The translations under genes were made by a program, and so were the position numbers. Positions 1-5,510 of a DNA stretch of 9,895 nucleotides are shown here, piece by piece. A model generated the notes under the pieces. The model was given only the letters and a program-made list of their open reading frames with translations. It ran no database searches and was not told the origin of the DNA. Each line of letters starts with the position of its first letter. Position 1 is the stretch's first letter. Location: positions 1-9,895 of the forward strand of contig CANQHL010000043.1 in NCBI GenBank assembly GCA_947623775.1, given 5' to 3'. This DNA is from an uncultured Clostridia bacterium. GTDB taxonomy: Bacteria > Bacillota > Clostridia > Christensenellales > UBA1242.

Positions 1-31
1 TCAACCTGATATTTTGGCAATTATAGAGTAA
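1..31 (+). CDS. groES: Co-chaperonin GroES, C-terminal end only (partial)
   Basis: Only the last codons are in the window. Read in the frame of bases 2-31 they give QPDILAIIE followed by TAA. This matches the usual GroES C-terminus (a DILAI(V/I)E-type ending), and it sits directly before groEL as expected for the groES-groEL operon. GroES is the heptameric lid that caps the GroEL ring and closes the folding chamber in the cytoplasm. Its stop codon overlaps the groEL Shine-Dalgarno region (AAGGAGG, from base 30), so the two genes are very tightly coupled. The call rests on nine residues plus context. The promoter and any CIRCE/HrcA operator would lie upstream of the window. Confidence 0.85.
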   Translation, partial: QPDILAIIE

Positions 32-41
32 GGAGGAAAAT

Positions 42-1661
42 ATGTCAAAAAAGATTTTGGAGGGACTTGCAGCAAGAAAAGCCCTTGAAAATGGTGTAAA
101 TACACTTGCAAACACAGTAAAGATAACACTTGGTCCAAAGGGACGTAATGTGGTTTTGGGTAAGAAATATTCATCACCGCTTGTCACCAATGATGGTGTA
201 ACAATAGCAAAGGAAATAGAACTTGATGATCCATTTGAAAATATGGGAGCCGAGATGATAAAAGAGGTGTCGGTTAAAACAAATGATGTTGCGGGAGATG
301 GAACAACAACGGCATGCGTTCTTGCACAGGCAATAATTCGAGAGGGAATGAAAAATTTTGTTGCCGGAGCAAATCCGATTATTCTCAAAAAGGGTATTTT
401 TAAGGCGGTAGATGTTGTTACAGAACAACTTAAAAGTTTGTCAAAACCTGTTGAAAGTTCACTTGACATAAAACAGGTTGCTTCAATTTCTGCTGGAGAT
501 GAAGAGGTTGGCGAGTTGATTGCCGAGGCAATGGAAAAAGTTGGCAGAGATGGAGTTATCACGGTTGAAGAATCTCAAACAATGAAAACAGAACTTTCTG
601 TTGTTGAGGGTATGCAATTTGATAGAGGTTATTTATCACCATATATGTGTACAAACACAGAGAAAATGGTGGCTGAACTTGATGATCCATTTATTCTAAT
701 AACAGATAAAAAGATTTCAAACATTCAAGAAATTTTGCCACTTTTGGAACAAATCGTAAAAATGTCTGCAAAATTGCTTATAATAGCAGATGATGTGGAG
801 GGTGAAGCCCTTACAACATTGATTTTAAACAAATTAAGAGGCACATTCAATTGTGTTGCAGTGAAAGCACCAAGCTTTGGTGAAAAGAGAAAAGCAATGC
901 TTGAGGATATAGCAATTCTCACCGGTGGAACTTTGGTTTCTGATGAACTTGGAATAGATTTCAAAACCATTTCGGTTGACAATCTTGGCAGGGCAAAGAA
1001 TGTAAAGATTTCCAAAGATGAAACAACAATAGTAGAGGGTTATGGCGATCCTGAGCAGATAAAAGCAAGAGTAAATTCTATAAAAACTCAAATCAAAGAG
1101 CAAAAGAGTGAATATGAGATTGAAAAATTGAATGAACGCCTTGCAAAACTTGCTGGTGGCGTTGCGGTAATTAGGGTTGGTTCAGCCACTGAAATAGAAA
1201 TGAAAGAGAAGAAACTCCGAATAGAAGACGCATTATCTGCAACAAAATCTGCAACTGAGGAAGGTGTAGTTGTTGGCGGCGGAGTGGCATTGTTGAAAAC
1301 GGCAAAATCACTTGATCAATTGATTTCAACATTGTCTGGAGATGAACAGACGGGAGCAAAAATTGTTAGAAATGCAATAGAAGAGCCGCTTCGTCAGATA
1401 GCAAAAAATTCTGGTGTAGATGGCGGTGTGGTTATAAACAATATATATGAGCATATCAATGAAAAGGCGTATGGATTTGATGCTTACAACAATGAGTATT
1501 GTGATATGATAGAAAGGGGAATAATAGACCCTACAAAGGTTACGCGTTCTGCACTTCAGAATGCTGCAAGCGTATCGGCAACTATGTTGACAACGGAGGC
1601 AATAGTTGTTGAGATTGAGGACAAGAGTGATGAAAAAGTCGCTACGCCCGATGTATATTAA
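42..1661 (+). CDS. groEL: Chaperonin GroEL (Hsp60)
   Basis: This is the 60-kDa chaperonin subunit, 539 residues. It forms double seven-membered rings that fold proteins with ATP and GroES in the cytoplasm. Motifs seen in order are the nucleotide-binding TLGPKGRNV (29-37), NDGVTIAKEIE (50-60) and DVAGDGTTTA (82-91). The apical domain includes GYLSPYM (197-203), DKKISNIQE (222-230) and DVEGEALTTL (251-260). The intermediate domain has KLAGGVAVI (369-377), and RIEDAL has the ATPase aspartate at D396 (E. coli D398). The EEGVVVGGG segment lies at 406-414. The start ATG has a strong SD (AAGGAGG) that overlaps the groES stop. The C-terminus ends VATPDVY and lacks the GGM-repeat tail common in bacterial GroEL. 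One position of the chaperonin signature is Ser (403) where Ala is usual. No terminator follows. A new promoter begins four bases after the stop. Confidence 0.99.
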   Translation: MSKKILEGLAARKALENGVNTLANTVKITLGPKGRNVVLGKKYSSPLVTNDGVTIAKEIELDDPFENMGAEMIKEVSVKTNDVAGDGTTTACVLAQAIIREGMKNFVAGANPIILKKGIFKAVDVVTEQLKSLSKPVESSLDIKQVASISAGDEEVGELIAEAMEKVGRDGVITVEESQTMKTELSVVEGMQFDRGYLSPYMCTNTEKMVAELDDPFILITDKKISNIQEILPLLEQIVKMSAKLLIIADDVEGEALTTLILNKLRGTFNCVAVKAPSFGEKRKAMLEDIAILTGGTLVSDELGIDFKTISVDNLGRAKNVKISKDETTIVEGYGDPEQIKARVNSIKTQIKEQKSEYEIEKLNERLAKLAGGVAVIRVGSATEIEMKEKKLRIEDALSATKSATEEGVVVGGGVALLKTAKSLDQLISTLSGDEQTGAKIVRNAIEEPLRQIAKNSGVDGGVVINNIYEHINEKAYGFDAYNNEYCDMIERGIIDPTKVTRSALQNAASVSATMLTTEAIVVEIEDKSDEKVATPDVY

Positions 1662-1664
1662 TAC

Positions 1665-1693
1665 TTGACAACATAGGAAAAATATTGTACAAT
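1665..1693 (+). promoter_or_regulatory. Sigma-A type promoter for the 1714 gene
   Basis: TTGACA at 1665-1670 and TACAAT at 1688-1693 are separated by 17 bases, close to consensus. The expected start is near 1700, which leaves a leader of about 14 nt that already contains the SD AGGAGG (1703-1708). The promoter gives the next gene its own transcription, although read-through from groEL is also possible because no terminator intervenes. Confidence 0.85.
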
Positions 1694-1713
1694 AAGGCAT
1701 ATAGGAGGAAAAT

Positions 1714-2283
1714 ATGCCAAATGCAGAACAATTACAAAGGGATCTTGAAGAAATAAAAGCATTAACCATTCTTGGAGATGGGATTTCTTTTCGAGTTGAG
1801 GCGTGTTCCATTAAACTCAAAGAAACAAAAAAAATGTATTGTCAATTGAAAGATAAAATTGATGAATACTTGGCAAAAATTCAGAAAGACTATACTCAAA
1901 ATTATGATGCCTTTCAAACTCCGGTAAAGGCTGCAAAAAGGTATGAAGCGTTGTCTTTAAACGCGAAACTTTTAGAGAGGAAGATACGTCGTCAATATAA
2001 AATTCTAAACTTAAAAGGCATGATAAAAAGCATTGGTAGTTTCCGAGACACCTTGTCAGGGCTTGAAAAAGTAATTGATAAAACAATTGCAAAAAATTCT
2101 AAATACAGCGATCCAAAAGAGGCGTTAGAGTCCTATAAAAATATCGAAATTTACAGCCGATACACTGAGGACTGCATCAAAGCCATGGATAATGTTGGGA
2201 AAATACTAACTCCACTTGTCGAAAAGGAACGCTTTAAAAATGATGCTCTTGCAAGTAGATATCATCCAATGGGTATGTTTTAA
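1714..2283 (+). CDS. Unrecognised soluble helical protein, 189 aa
   Basis: I do not recognise this family. The protein is lysine- and glutamate-rich with no signal peptide or membrane segment, so it is probably cytoplasmic. Residues 1-20 and about 33-62 look like amphipathic, possibly coiled-coil, helices. Residues 70-105 are strongly basic (KLLERKIRRQYK at 85-96). Residues 112-170 are again helical, and the tail ends SRYHPMGMF. There are three cysteines (31, 43, 154), not arranged as a metal site. The ATG is preceded by AGGAGG at 1703-1708, and the gene has its own strong promoter and a bidirectional terminator, so it is a complete monocistronic unit. Its place behind groEL invites a link with stress, but no motif supports one. 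The basic helices would be compatible with nucleic-acid or protein binding, which is speculation. Confidence 0.85.
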   Translation: MPNAEQLQRDLEEIKALTILGDGISFRVEACSIKLKETKKMYCQLKDKIDEYLAKIQKDYTQNYDAFQTPVKAAKRYEALSLNAKLLERKIRRQYKILNLKGMIKSIGSFRDTLSGLEKVIDKTIAKNSKYSDPKEALESYKNIEIYSRYTEDCIKAMDNVGKILTPLVEKERFKNDALASRYHPMGMF

Positions 2284-2289
2284 AACGAA

Positions 2290-2319
2290 AAAAATGATAG
2301 CCGTTTGGCTATCATTTTT
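2290..2319. terminator. Bidirectional rho-independent terminator between convergent genes
   Basis: A perfect 13-bp inverted repeat has arms at 2290-2302 and 2307-2319 with the loop GTTT. The core is TGATAGCC/GGCTATCA, flanked by A-runs on the left and T-runs on the right. On the plus strand it ends with five T's (2315-2319). On the minus strand it ends with seven (complement of 2288-2294). It therefore terminates both the 1714-2283 gene and the convergent dehydrogenase gene, whose TGA stop (2312-2314) lies inside the right arm. Confidence 0.92.
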
Positions 2320-3100
2320 CTATATAGAACATTTTTGTCATAACTTTAAGAACAAGTGACCTTGGGAAGAATTTTTGAACCTGGTATAAAATTTTATTTC
2401 TTGCACTCATCACATATTGAGGTTTAAGTTTTCGTTTGTTTATGATTTTGACAATAATTTTTGTTGCTTTTTCAAGTGGCATTCGCTTGCTTTCGCGTTT
2501 ATCAAGAAGGGCAACATTTTGAGCCACTGCATTGCTGTATCTTTCATTCGTTGCAAGAGTTTTTTCTCGGTTTTTGTTGAAATTGGTTTTGATTTCGCAA
2601 GGGCAAATTGCGGTGACTTGAATTTTTGTTTTGGAAAGTTCCATTCTGAGGCAGTCACTTAGACTGCTGATTGCCGCTTTGCTAGAACAATAAAATGAGC
2701 GGAAAGGAATAGGAAATAATGCGCAAATAGAACTGATGTTTATAATTTTTCCGTTGTCACGCATAAGGGGGAGGGCACATTGAATGCAATTCACCGTTCC
2801 CATAACATTTACATCATATTCTTTTTGAATTTTGCTGTTTTCAATAAGTTCAATTGCTCCATAAAGCCCGAACCCTGCACAAGGGATAAGAATGTCGATT
2901 TTATCGATTTTTTTTGCAATTTCATTAAAAATTGCCTTTACAGCCTCATAATTTGAGACATCGCAGTTATAATCATCTCCACTCAAACTTATTCCAATCA
3001 CATTATCGCCTTGGGCGGTGAAGTAATTTCTAAGTGCTTGACCGATGCCACTTGAAGAACCGGTTATAATAATATTTTTTGCTTTTTTTTCTTTTTTCAT
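2312..3100 (-). CDS. Short-chain dehydrogenase/reductase (SDR), substrate unknown
   Basis: This is a classical SDR-family NAD(P)-dependent oxidoreductase of 262 residues. The Rossmann cofactor motif TGSSSGIG is at 13-20. CDV at 46-48 is the usual adenine-contact position. The NNAG-like motif reads PCAG (73-76), with Cys in place of the second Asn. The catalytic tetrad fits N98, S124 (NISS), Y137 and K141 (YCSSK). The basic, hydrophobic tail after residue 230 (for example FFPRSLVLKVM) could touch the membrane, as in SDRs that act on lipid-like substrates. That is inference. The start at 3100 is chosen because a TGGAGA SD lies just upstream. The frame stays open to 3172, but that extension is non-coding AT-rich leader and promoter sequence. 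The gene stands alone and is divergent from the 3217 gene. The stop is embedded in the shared terminator. Confidence 0.93.
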   Translation of the reverse strand: MKKEKKAKNIIITGSSSGIGQALRNYFTAQGDNVIGISLSGDDYNCDVSNYEAVKAIFNEIAKKIDKIDILIPCAGFGLYGAIELIENSKIQKEYDVNVMGTVNCIQCALPLMRDNGKIINISSICALFPIPFRSFYCSSKAAISSLSDCLRMELSKTKIQVTAICPCEIKTNFNKNREKTLATNERYSNAVAQNVALLDKRESKRMPLEKATKIIVKIINKRKLKPQYVMSARNKILYQVQKFFPRSLVLKVMTKMFYIEK

Positions 3101-3143
3101 GTTTTTTCTCCATAATATAAATAACGATAATAGTATATAATAT

Positions 3144-3172
3144 TTTATAAAAAAAGCAAAATAAATTGACAA
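3144..3172 (-). promoter_or_regulatory. Candidate promoter for the dehydrogenase gene
   Basis: Reading the minus strand, TTGTCA (3172 to 3167), a 17-base spacer and TATAAA (3149 to 3144) make a good sigma-A promoter. The expected start near 3137 leaves a leader of about 37 nt with the SD close to the ATG at 3100. Its -35 box overlaps that of the plus-strand promoter. An alternative -10, TATACT, lies slightly further downstream. Confidence 0.6.
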
Positions 3173-3194
3173 TAAATTTTATAAATGATAAAAT
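3166..3194 (+). promoter_or_regulatory. Promoter for the SHOCT-like membrane protein gene
   Basis: TTGACA (3166-3171), 17 bases and TAAAAT (3189-3194) form the promoter. TGA immediately before the -10 makes it an extended -10. The predicted start is near 3201, giving a leader of about 16 nt that contains the SD GGAGG (3208-3212). It shares -35 bases with the divergent dehydrogenase promoter. Confidence 0.82.
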
Positions 3195-3216
3195 ATTTTA
3201 TTGTAGTGGAGGTATA

Positions 3217-3684
3217 ATGAACAAAACCAAAAAAATATTAATTTTACTAGCGGCAATATTCAGTTTTGTTGATGTCGGGCTTGGGATTTATGATATAGTT
3301 TCATACTTTCGTTTGGCACCTGCACAAAGAGGGCCGGTGTTTTATGTGATATTCAGTTTTGTTGAAATATTTGCTTCCATAGCGGTTGCGGTGCTGCTTG
3401 TTTTGTCAATATGGAAAAACGGCTCAATGTTTAGAGCACGTTATGGTATGTATATCACGGCACTTGTAATTTCAATTATAGTAAACTTATTGTCAATAAC
3501 ATCAATACTTTTGGTAATCACAATGTTTCTGTCCGACTGGGAGTGGGTTAAGCCGAAAGATGAACCGGTTGTAAAGGGTTCGCAGAGAGAAAAGGAAGAG
3601 CAAATTGCGAAGTTGCGTGAAAGACGAGATAAGGGGGAAATAACAGAAGAGCAGTATCAAGAAGAACTTACAAATTTGCTATAA
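3217..3684 (+). CDS. Three-helix membrane protein with C-terminal SHOCT-like motif
   Basis: The predicted integral membrane protein has 155 residues. Hydrophobic segments lie at about 6-29, 41-66 and 77-105. A charged cytosolic-looking tail follows, ending in a short helical-hairpin motif at about 128-155 (QIAKLRERRDKGEITEEQY, then E-E-L-x-x-L-L). This fits the SHOCT pattern of L-x-x-L...G-x-I-T-x-E-E-[FY]...K-x-x-L-L. SHOCT motifs occur at the ends of many bacterial membrane and envelope proteins and are thought to mediate oligomerisation. The exact function is unknown. The ATG at 3217 is preferred over the upstream in-frame ATG at 3166 because it follows GGAGG and because the upstream codons lie in the promoter. 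The gene has its own promoter and a terminator at 3727-3755, so it is monocistronic. Confidence 0.88.
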   Translation: MNKTKKILILLAAIFSFVDVGLGIYDIVSYFRLAPAQRGPVFYVIFSFVEIFASIAVAVLLVLSIWKNGSMFRARYGMYITALVISIIVNLLSITSILLVITMFLSDWEWVKPKDEPVVKGSQREKEEQIAKLRERRDKGEITEEQYQEELTNLL

Positions 3685-3726
3685 AATCACAGAGCGGATA
3701 AGATGTTAAAGTGGTAAATAAAAAAG

Positions 3727-3755
3727 AACATATTGAAAATTCAATATGTTTTTTT
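3727..3755 (+). terminator. Rho-independent terminator after the SHOCT-like gene
   Basis: A 10-bp stem (3727-3736 with 3741-3750; AACATATTGA/TCAATATGTT, loop AAAT) runs directly into seven T's (3749-3755). The stem is AT-rich but perfect. An A-rich run before it may allow some function on the opposite strand. Confidence 0.82.
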
Positions 3756-3860
3756 AGACTTATCTATACTCTCATTAAAATTAAGGTTAAGCCGTTTTTC
3801 TTAAATCTTTAAAAATGCGAATTATAACACTTTTTTTGAAAAAACGCGTTAAAAACACAT

Positions 3861-3891
3861 AAAAAAGTGAAAATTTTGCCATTTTTTCACT
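3861..3891 (-). terminator. Rho-independent terminator of tadA
   Basis: On the minus strand AGTGAAAA (3891-3884) pairs with TTTTCACT (3873-3866) around a 10-base loop, and six T's follow (complement of 3861-3866). The tadA stop codon TGA (3889-3887) lies inside the first arm, so translation runs into the hairpin. The stem has only three G/C pairs... two of them adjacent to the T tract, so strength is moderate. Confidence 0.65.
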
Positions 3892-4333
3892 CTGAATGTC
3901 TTTTTTCTTTAAAAAATTGTGATAGAAGAGCGGCTATTTCATTTTGCATGCTTTCATCATATTCAATTTCTACTTTATGATTTAATCTTGTGCTTGATAA
4001 AATCAATTCACAAAGATTGTCACCACCACTTTTTTCTTTGCAGCCATAAACCACTTTTTTTATTCTTGAGGCGGAGATTGCTCCGGCACACATGGGGCAA
4101 GGCTCCAATGTGACATACATTATGGCATTTTCAAGCCGCCAAGAGTGTAATTTTTTGCAGGCTTTACTGATTGCCGATATTTCGGCATGCATAAGGGCAT
4201 TTTGTTTGCTTTCACGTTGGTTATAACCCTTTGAAATGATTTTGCCGTCAACAACAATAACGGCACCAATTGGAACTTCGCCGGCACTATATGCCTTTTT
4301 TGCCTCTTTTAACGTCTCATTCATGAAATTCAT
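3887..4333 (-). CDS. tadA: tRNA-specific adenosine deaminase TadA
   Basis: This is a zinc enzyme of 148 residues that deaminates adenosine to inosine at wobble position 34 of tRNA-Arg(ACG), an essential tRNA modification. The cytidine/deoxycytidylate deaminase fold is clear: VPIGAVIVVDGKII (20-33), the zinc and proton-shuttle motif HAE (H49, E51), and PCPMC with zinc ligands C79 and C82, followed by AGAISASRI. The segments SWRLENAIMYVTLEPC and VVYGCKEKSGG match the TadA subfamily rather than guanine deaminases. Two ATGs, 4333 and 4324, are possible starts, and neither has a Shine-Dalgarno site. A good promoter puts transcription initiation at the A of the 4333 ATG, so the message appears leaderless and 4333 is chosen. 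The gene is divergent from the CPBP gene at 4413. The stop lies in its terminator hairpin. Confidence 0.96.
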   Translation of the reverse strand: MNFMNETLKEAKKAYSAGEVPIGAVIVVDGKIISKGYNQRESKQNALMHAEISAISKACKKLHSWRLENAIMYVTLEPCPMCAGAISASRIKKVVYGCKEKSGGDNLCELILSSTRLNHKVEIEYDESMQNEIAALLSQFFKEKRHSE

Positions 4334-4339
4334 AAAAAG

Positions 4340-4368
4340 ATTTTAACAAAATTTTTTAAAAATGTAAA
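4340..4368 (-). promoter_or_regulatory. tadA promoter, predicted leaderless
   Basis: On the minus strand TTTACA (4368-4363), 17 bases and TAAAAT (4345-4340) are preceded by TGT, which makes an extended -10. Only six bases (CTTTTT) separate the -10 from the ATG at 4333, so position +1 should be the start codon itself. Confidence 0.75.
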
Positions 4369-4376
4369 GCCTTTTA

Positions 4377-4405
4377 TTGTTTTTTGAATTGAAATATATT
4401 ATAAT
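4377..4405 (+). promoter_or_regulatory. Promoter of first CPBP gene, predicted leaderless
   Basis: TTGTTT (4377-4382), a 17-base spacer and a perfect TATAAT (4400-4405) form the promoter. The ATG at 4413 begins eight bases after the -10, so the transcript should start at or one base before the start codon. No SD is present. The upstream ATG at 4404 overlaps the -10 and would not be in the message. Confidence 0.72.
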
Positions 4406-4412
4406 GATAACT

Positions 4413-5375
4413 ATGGAAAAAATAGATAACAAAGAGTTTACAAAACGAAATCTTTACAATGTAGATGATAGTGGCAAGATTTTTTTGATCATTCTTTTTG
4501 CGCCACTTGTACTATCGTTGTTATTTTATCTTTTTGCAAGCCAGATTGCAAAAGGGCAAGAAATTGATGTCAAGTCGGTAACTTCAAATATATGGTATAA
4601 TGTTATTTATATTATATGTAATTTTATTTTATATATTTCAATATATCTTCTTTATAGCAAGTCTAAGAAGATAAGTTATAATGCCATCAAACTGGATTTT
4701 AAATTGAAATGGTACACCTATTTGCTGATGATTGGAATTGGTGTAATTTCACTTTTTGGAATTCAATATTTTATAAGTGCAATAAACAATCTGTTAAAAG
4801 TGATGCACTATCCAGTGGAAGAGGAGTTGCCGATAATAAATCCGACAGGCGTCGGGACATACTTTTTAGCATTGTTTCTGCTTGCAGTTATCCCAGCAAT
4901 AGAAGAGGAGCTTATTTTCAGGGGGATTATATTTAACGGTTTGCGTTCTCGTTTTAAAGATTATCAAGCCATATTGATTTCAGCGGTGCTTTTTGCATTA
5001 ATGCATGGCAACCTTCAACAATTTGTTTATCCAATTTTTCTTGGGATAATATTGGCATGGGTGGTTATGCGGACAGGCTCACTCGTATCTTCTATTTTGG
5101 TGCATATGATAAACAACGCCCTTGTTGTTACTTTTGCTTTTATAAAAAATCTAACCGGCTGGGAACTTGCGTTTATAAATAAATGGTGGTTTTACATTGT
5201 TGCCGTTTTGATATTGGGAGCAACATTTGCAATATTATTTTTAATTGACAAATTTTACTTTAAAAACAAGAGCAAAGAGGAGATAGAGAAGAAAAAAACA
5301 GACACAAAATATTTGTTAATTTCCTCTATGATTGCACTTTCTTTGTTTATAGCATTAATAATTTTAAGTTTTTAA
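4413..5375 (+). CDS. CPBP-family intramembrane glutamic endopeptidase, first copy
   Basis: This is a polytopic membrane protein of 320 residues in the CPBP/Abi (Rce1-like) protease family. The three family motifs are intact: EExxxR (E165, E166, R170), FxxxH (F194, H198) and HxxxN (H231, N235), all in the hydrophobic core. Predicted helices lie near 22-42, 60-81, 101-126, 148-163, 184-197, 204-220, 224-245 and 258-279. A short lysine/glutamate linker (about 284-298) and one more helix (301-319) follow. Family members cleave membrane substrates, and some are linked to bacteriocin maturation or self-immunity, but no bacteriocin gene is nearby. The start at 4413 is chosen from promoter geometry: the upstream ATGs at 4377 and 4404 overlap the promoter. 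No clear terminator follows before the second CPBP gene 135 bases downstream. Confidence 0.92.
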   Translation: MEKIDNKEFTKRNLYNVDDSGKIFLIILFAPLVLSLLFYLFASQIAKGQEIDVKSVTSNIWYNVIYIICNFILYISIYLLYSKSKKISYNAIKLDFKLKWYTYLLMIGIGVISLFGIQYFISAINNLLKVMHYPVEEELPIINPTGVGTYFLALFLLAVIPAIEEELIFRGIIFNGLRSRFKDYQAILISAVLFALMHGNLQQFVYPIFLGIILAWVVMRTGSLVSSILVHMINNALVVTFAFIKNLTGWELAFINKWWFYIVAVLILGATFAILFLIDKFYFKNKSKEEIEKKKTDTKYLLISSMIALSLFIALIILSF

Positions 5376-5396
5376 CGAAAAAAATTGTAAAATCAC

Positions 5397-5425
5397 TTGG
5401 AATTTTTTTGATTTTATAATATAAA
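5397..5425 (+). promoter_or_regulatory. Weak candidate promoter for second CPBP gene
   Basis: TTGGAA (5397-5402), 17 bases and TATAAA (5420-5425) lie in the very AT-rich 135-base gap between the CPBP genes. A second possibility is TTGGTA (5431-5436) with TATAAT (5452-5457), but its spacer is only 15 bases. In such AT-rich DNA either match could be chance, and read-through from the first CPBP gene is also possible. Confidence 0.35.
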
Positions 5426-5474
5426 TATATTTGGTATATTGTGCATATTTCTATAATATTTATAGGATAAGCAT

Positions 5475-5496
5475 TTATGTGTAAAATGAAACATAA
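5475..5496. repeat. Small inverted repeat beside the SD of second CPBP gene
   Basis: TTATGT (5475-5480) and ACATAA (5491-5496) form a perfect 6-bp inverted repeat with a 10-base spacer. It ends five bases before the AAGGAGA SD. It could be an operator or a weak leader hairpin, or chance in AT-rich sequence. Confidence 0.25.
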
Positions 5497-5510
5497 GTAA
5501 AAGGAGAACT

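Noticed and set aside
1..41. CIRCE/HrcA heat-shock operator for groESL
   Set aside because: The window starts inside the last codons of groES, so the operator region is not present and nothing can be said.
174..1103. Long open frames on the minus strand inside groEL
   Set aside because: They are antisense shadows of an obviously real gene. They have Cys/Ile/Phe/Tyr-rich low-quality composition, no SD and no family match.
1326..1820. Minus-strand open frame spanning the groEL end and the next gene
   Set aside because: It crosses the strong plus-strand promoter and SD of the 1714 gene. Its composition is that of antisense translation.
3101..3172. N-terminal extension of the dehydrogenase to an upstream ATG
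   Set aside because: The extension would translate the promoter and leader, and it precedes the normal SDR N-terminus. A proper SD is located just before the ATG at 3100.
4377..4412. Longer N-terminus of the first CPBP protein from ATG 4377 or 4404
   Set aside because: These ATGs lie in the -35 and -10 boxes of its promoter and have no SD, so they would not be in the transcript unless it starts further upstream.
5378..5409. AT-only inverted repeat (AAAAAAATT/AATTTTTTT) just after the first CPBP gene as a terminator
   Set aside because: The stem has nine A-T pairs only and a 14-base loop, so it would be too unstable to count as a terminator. Poly-A/poly-T runs are common in this DNA.
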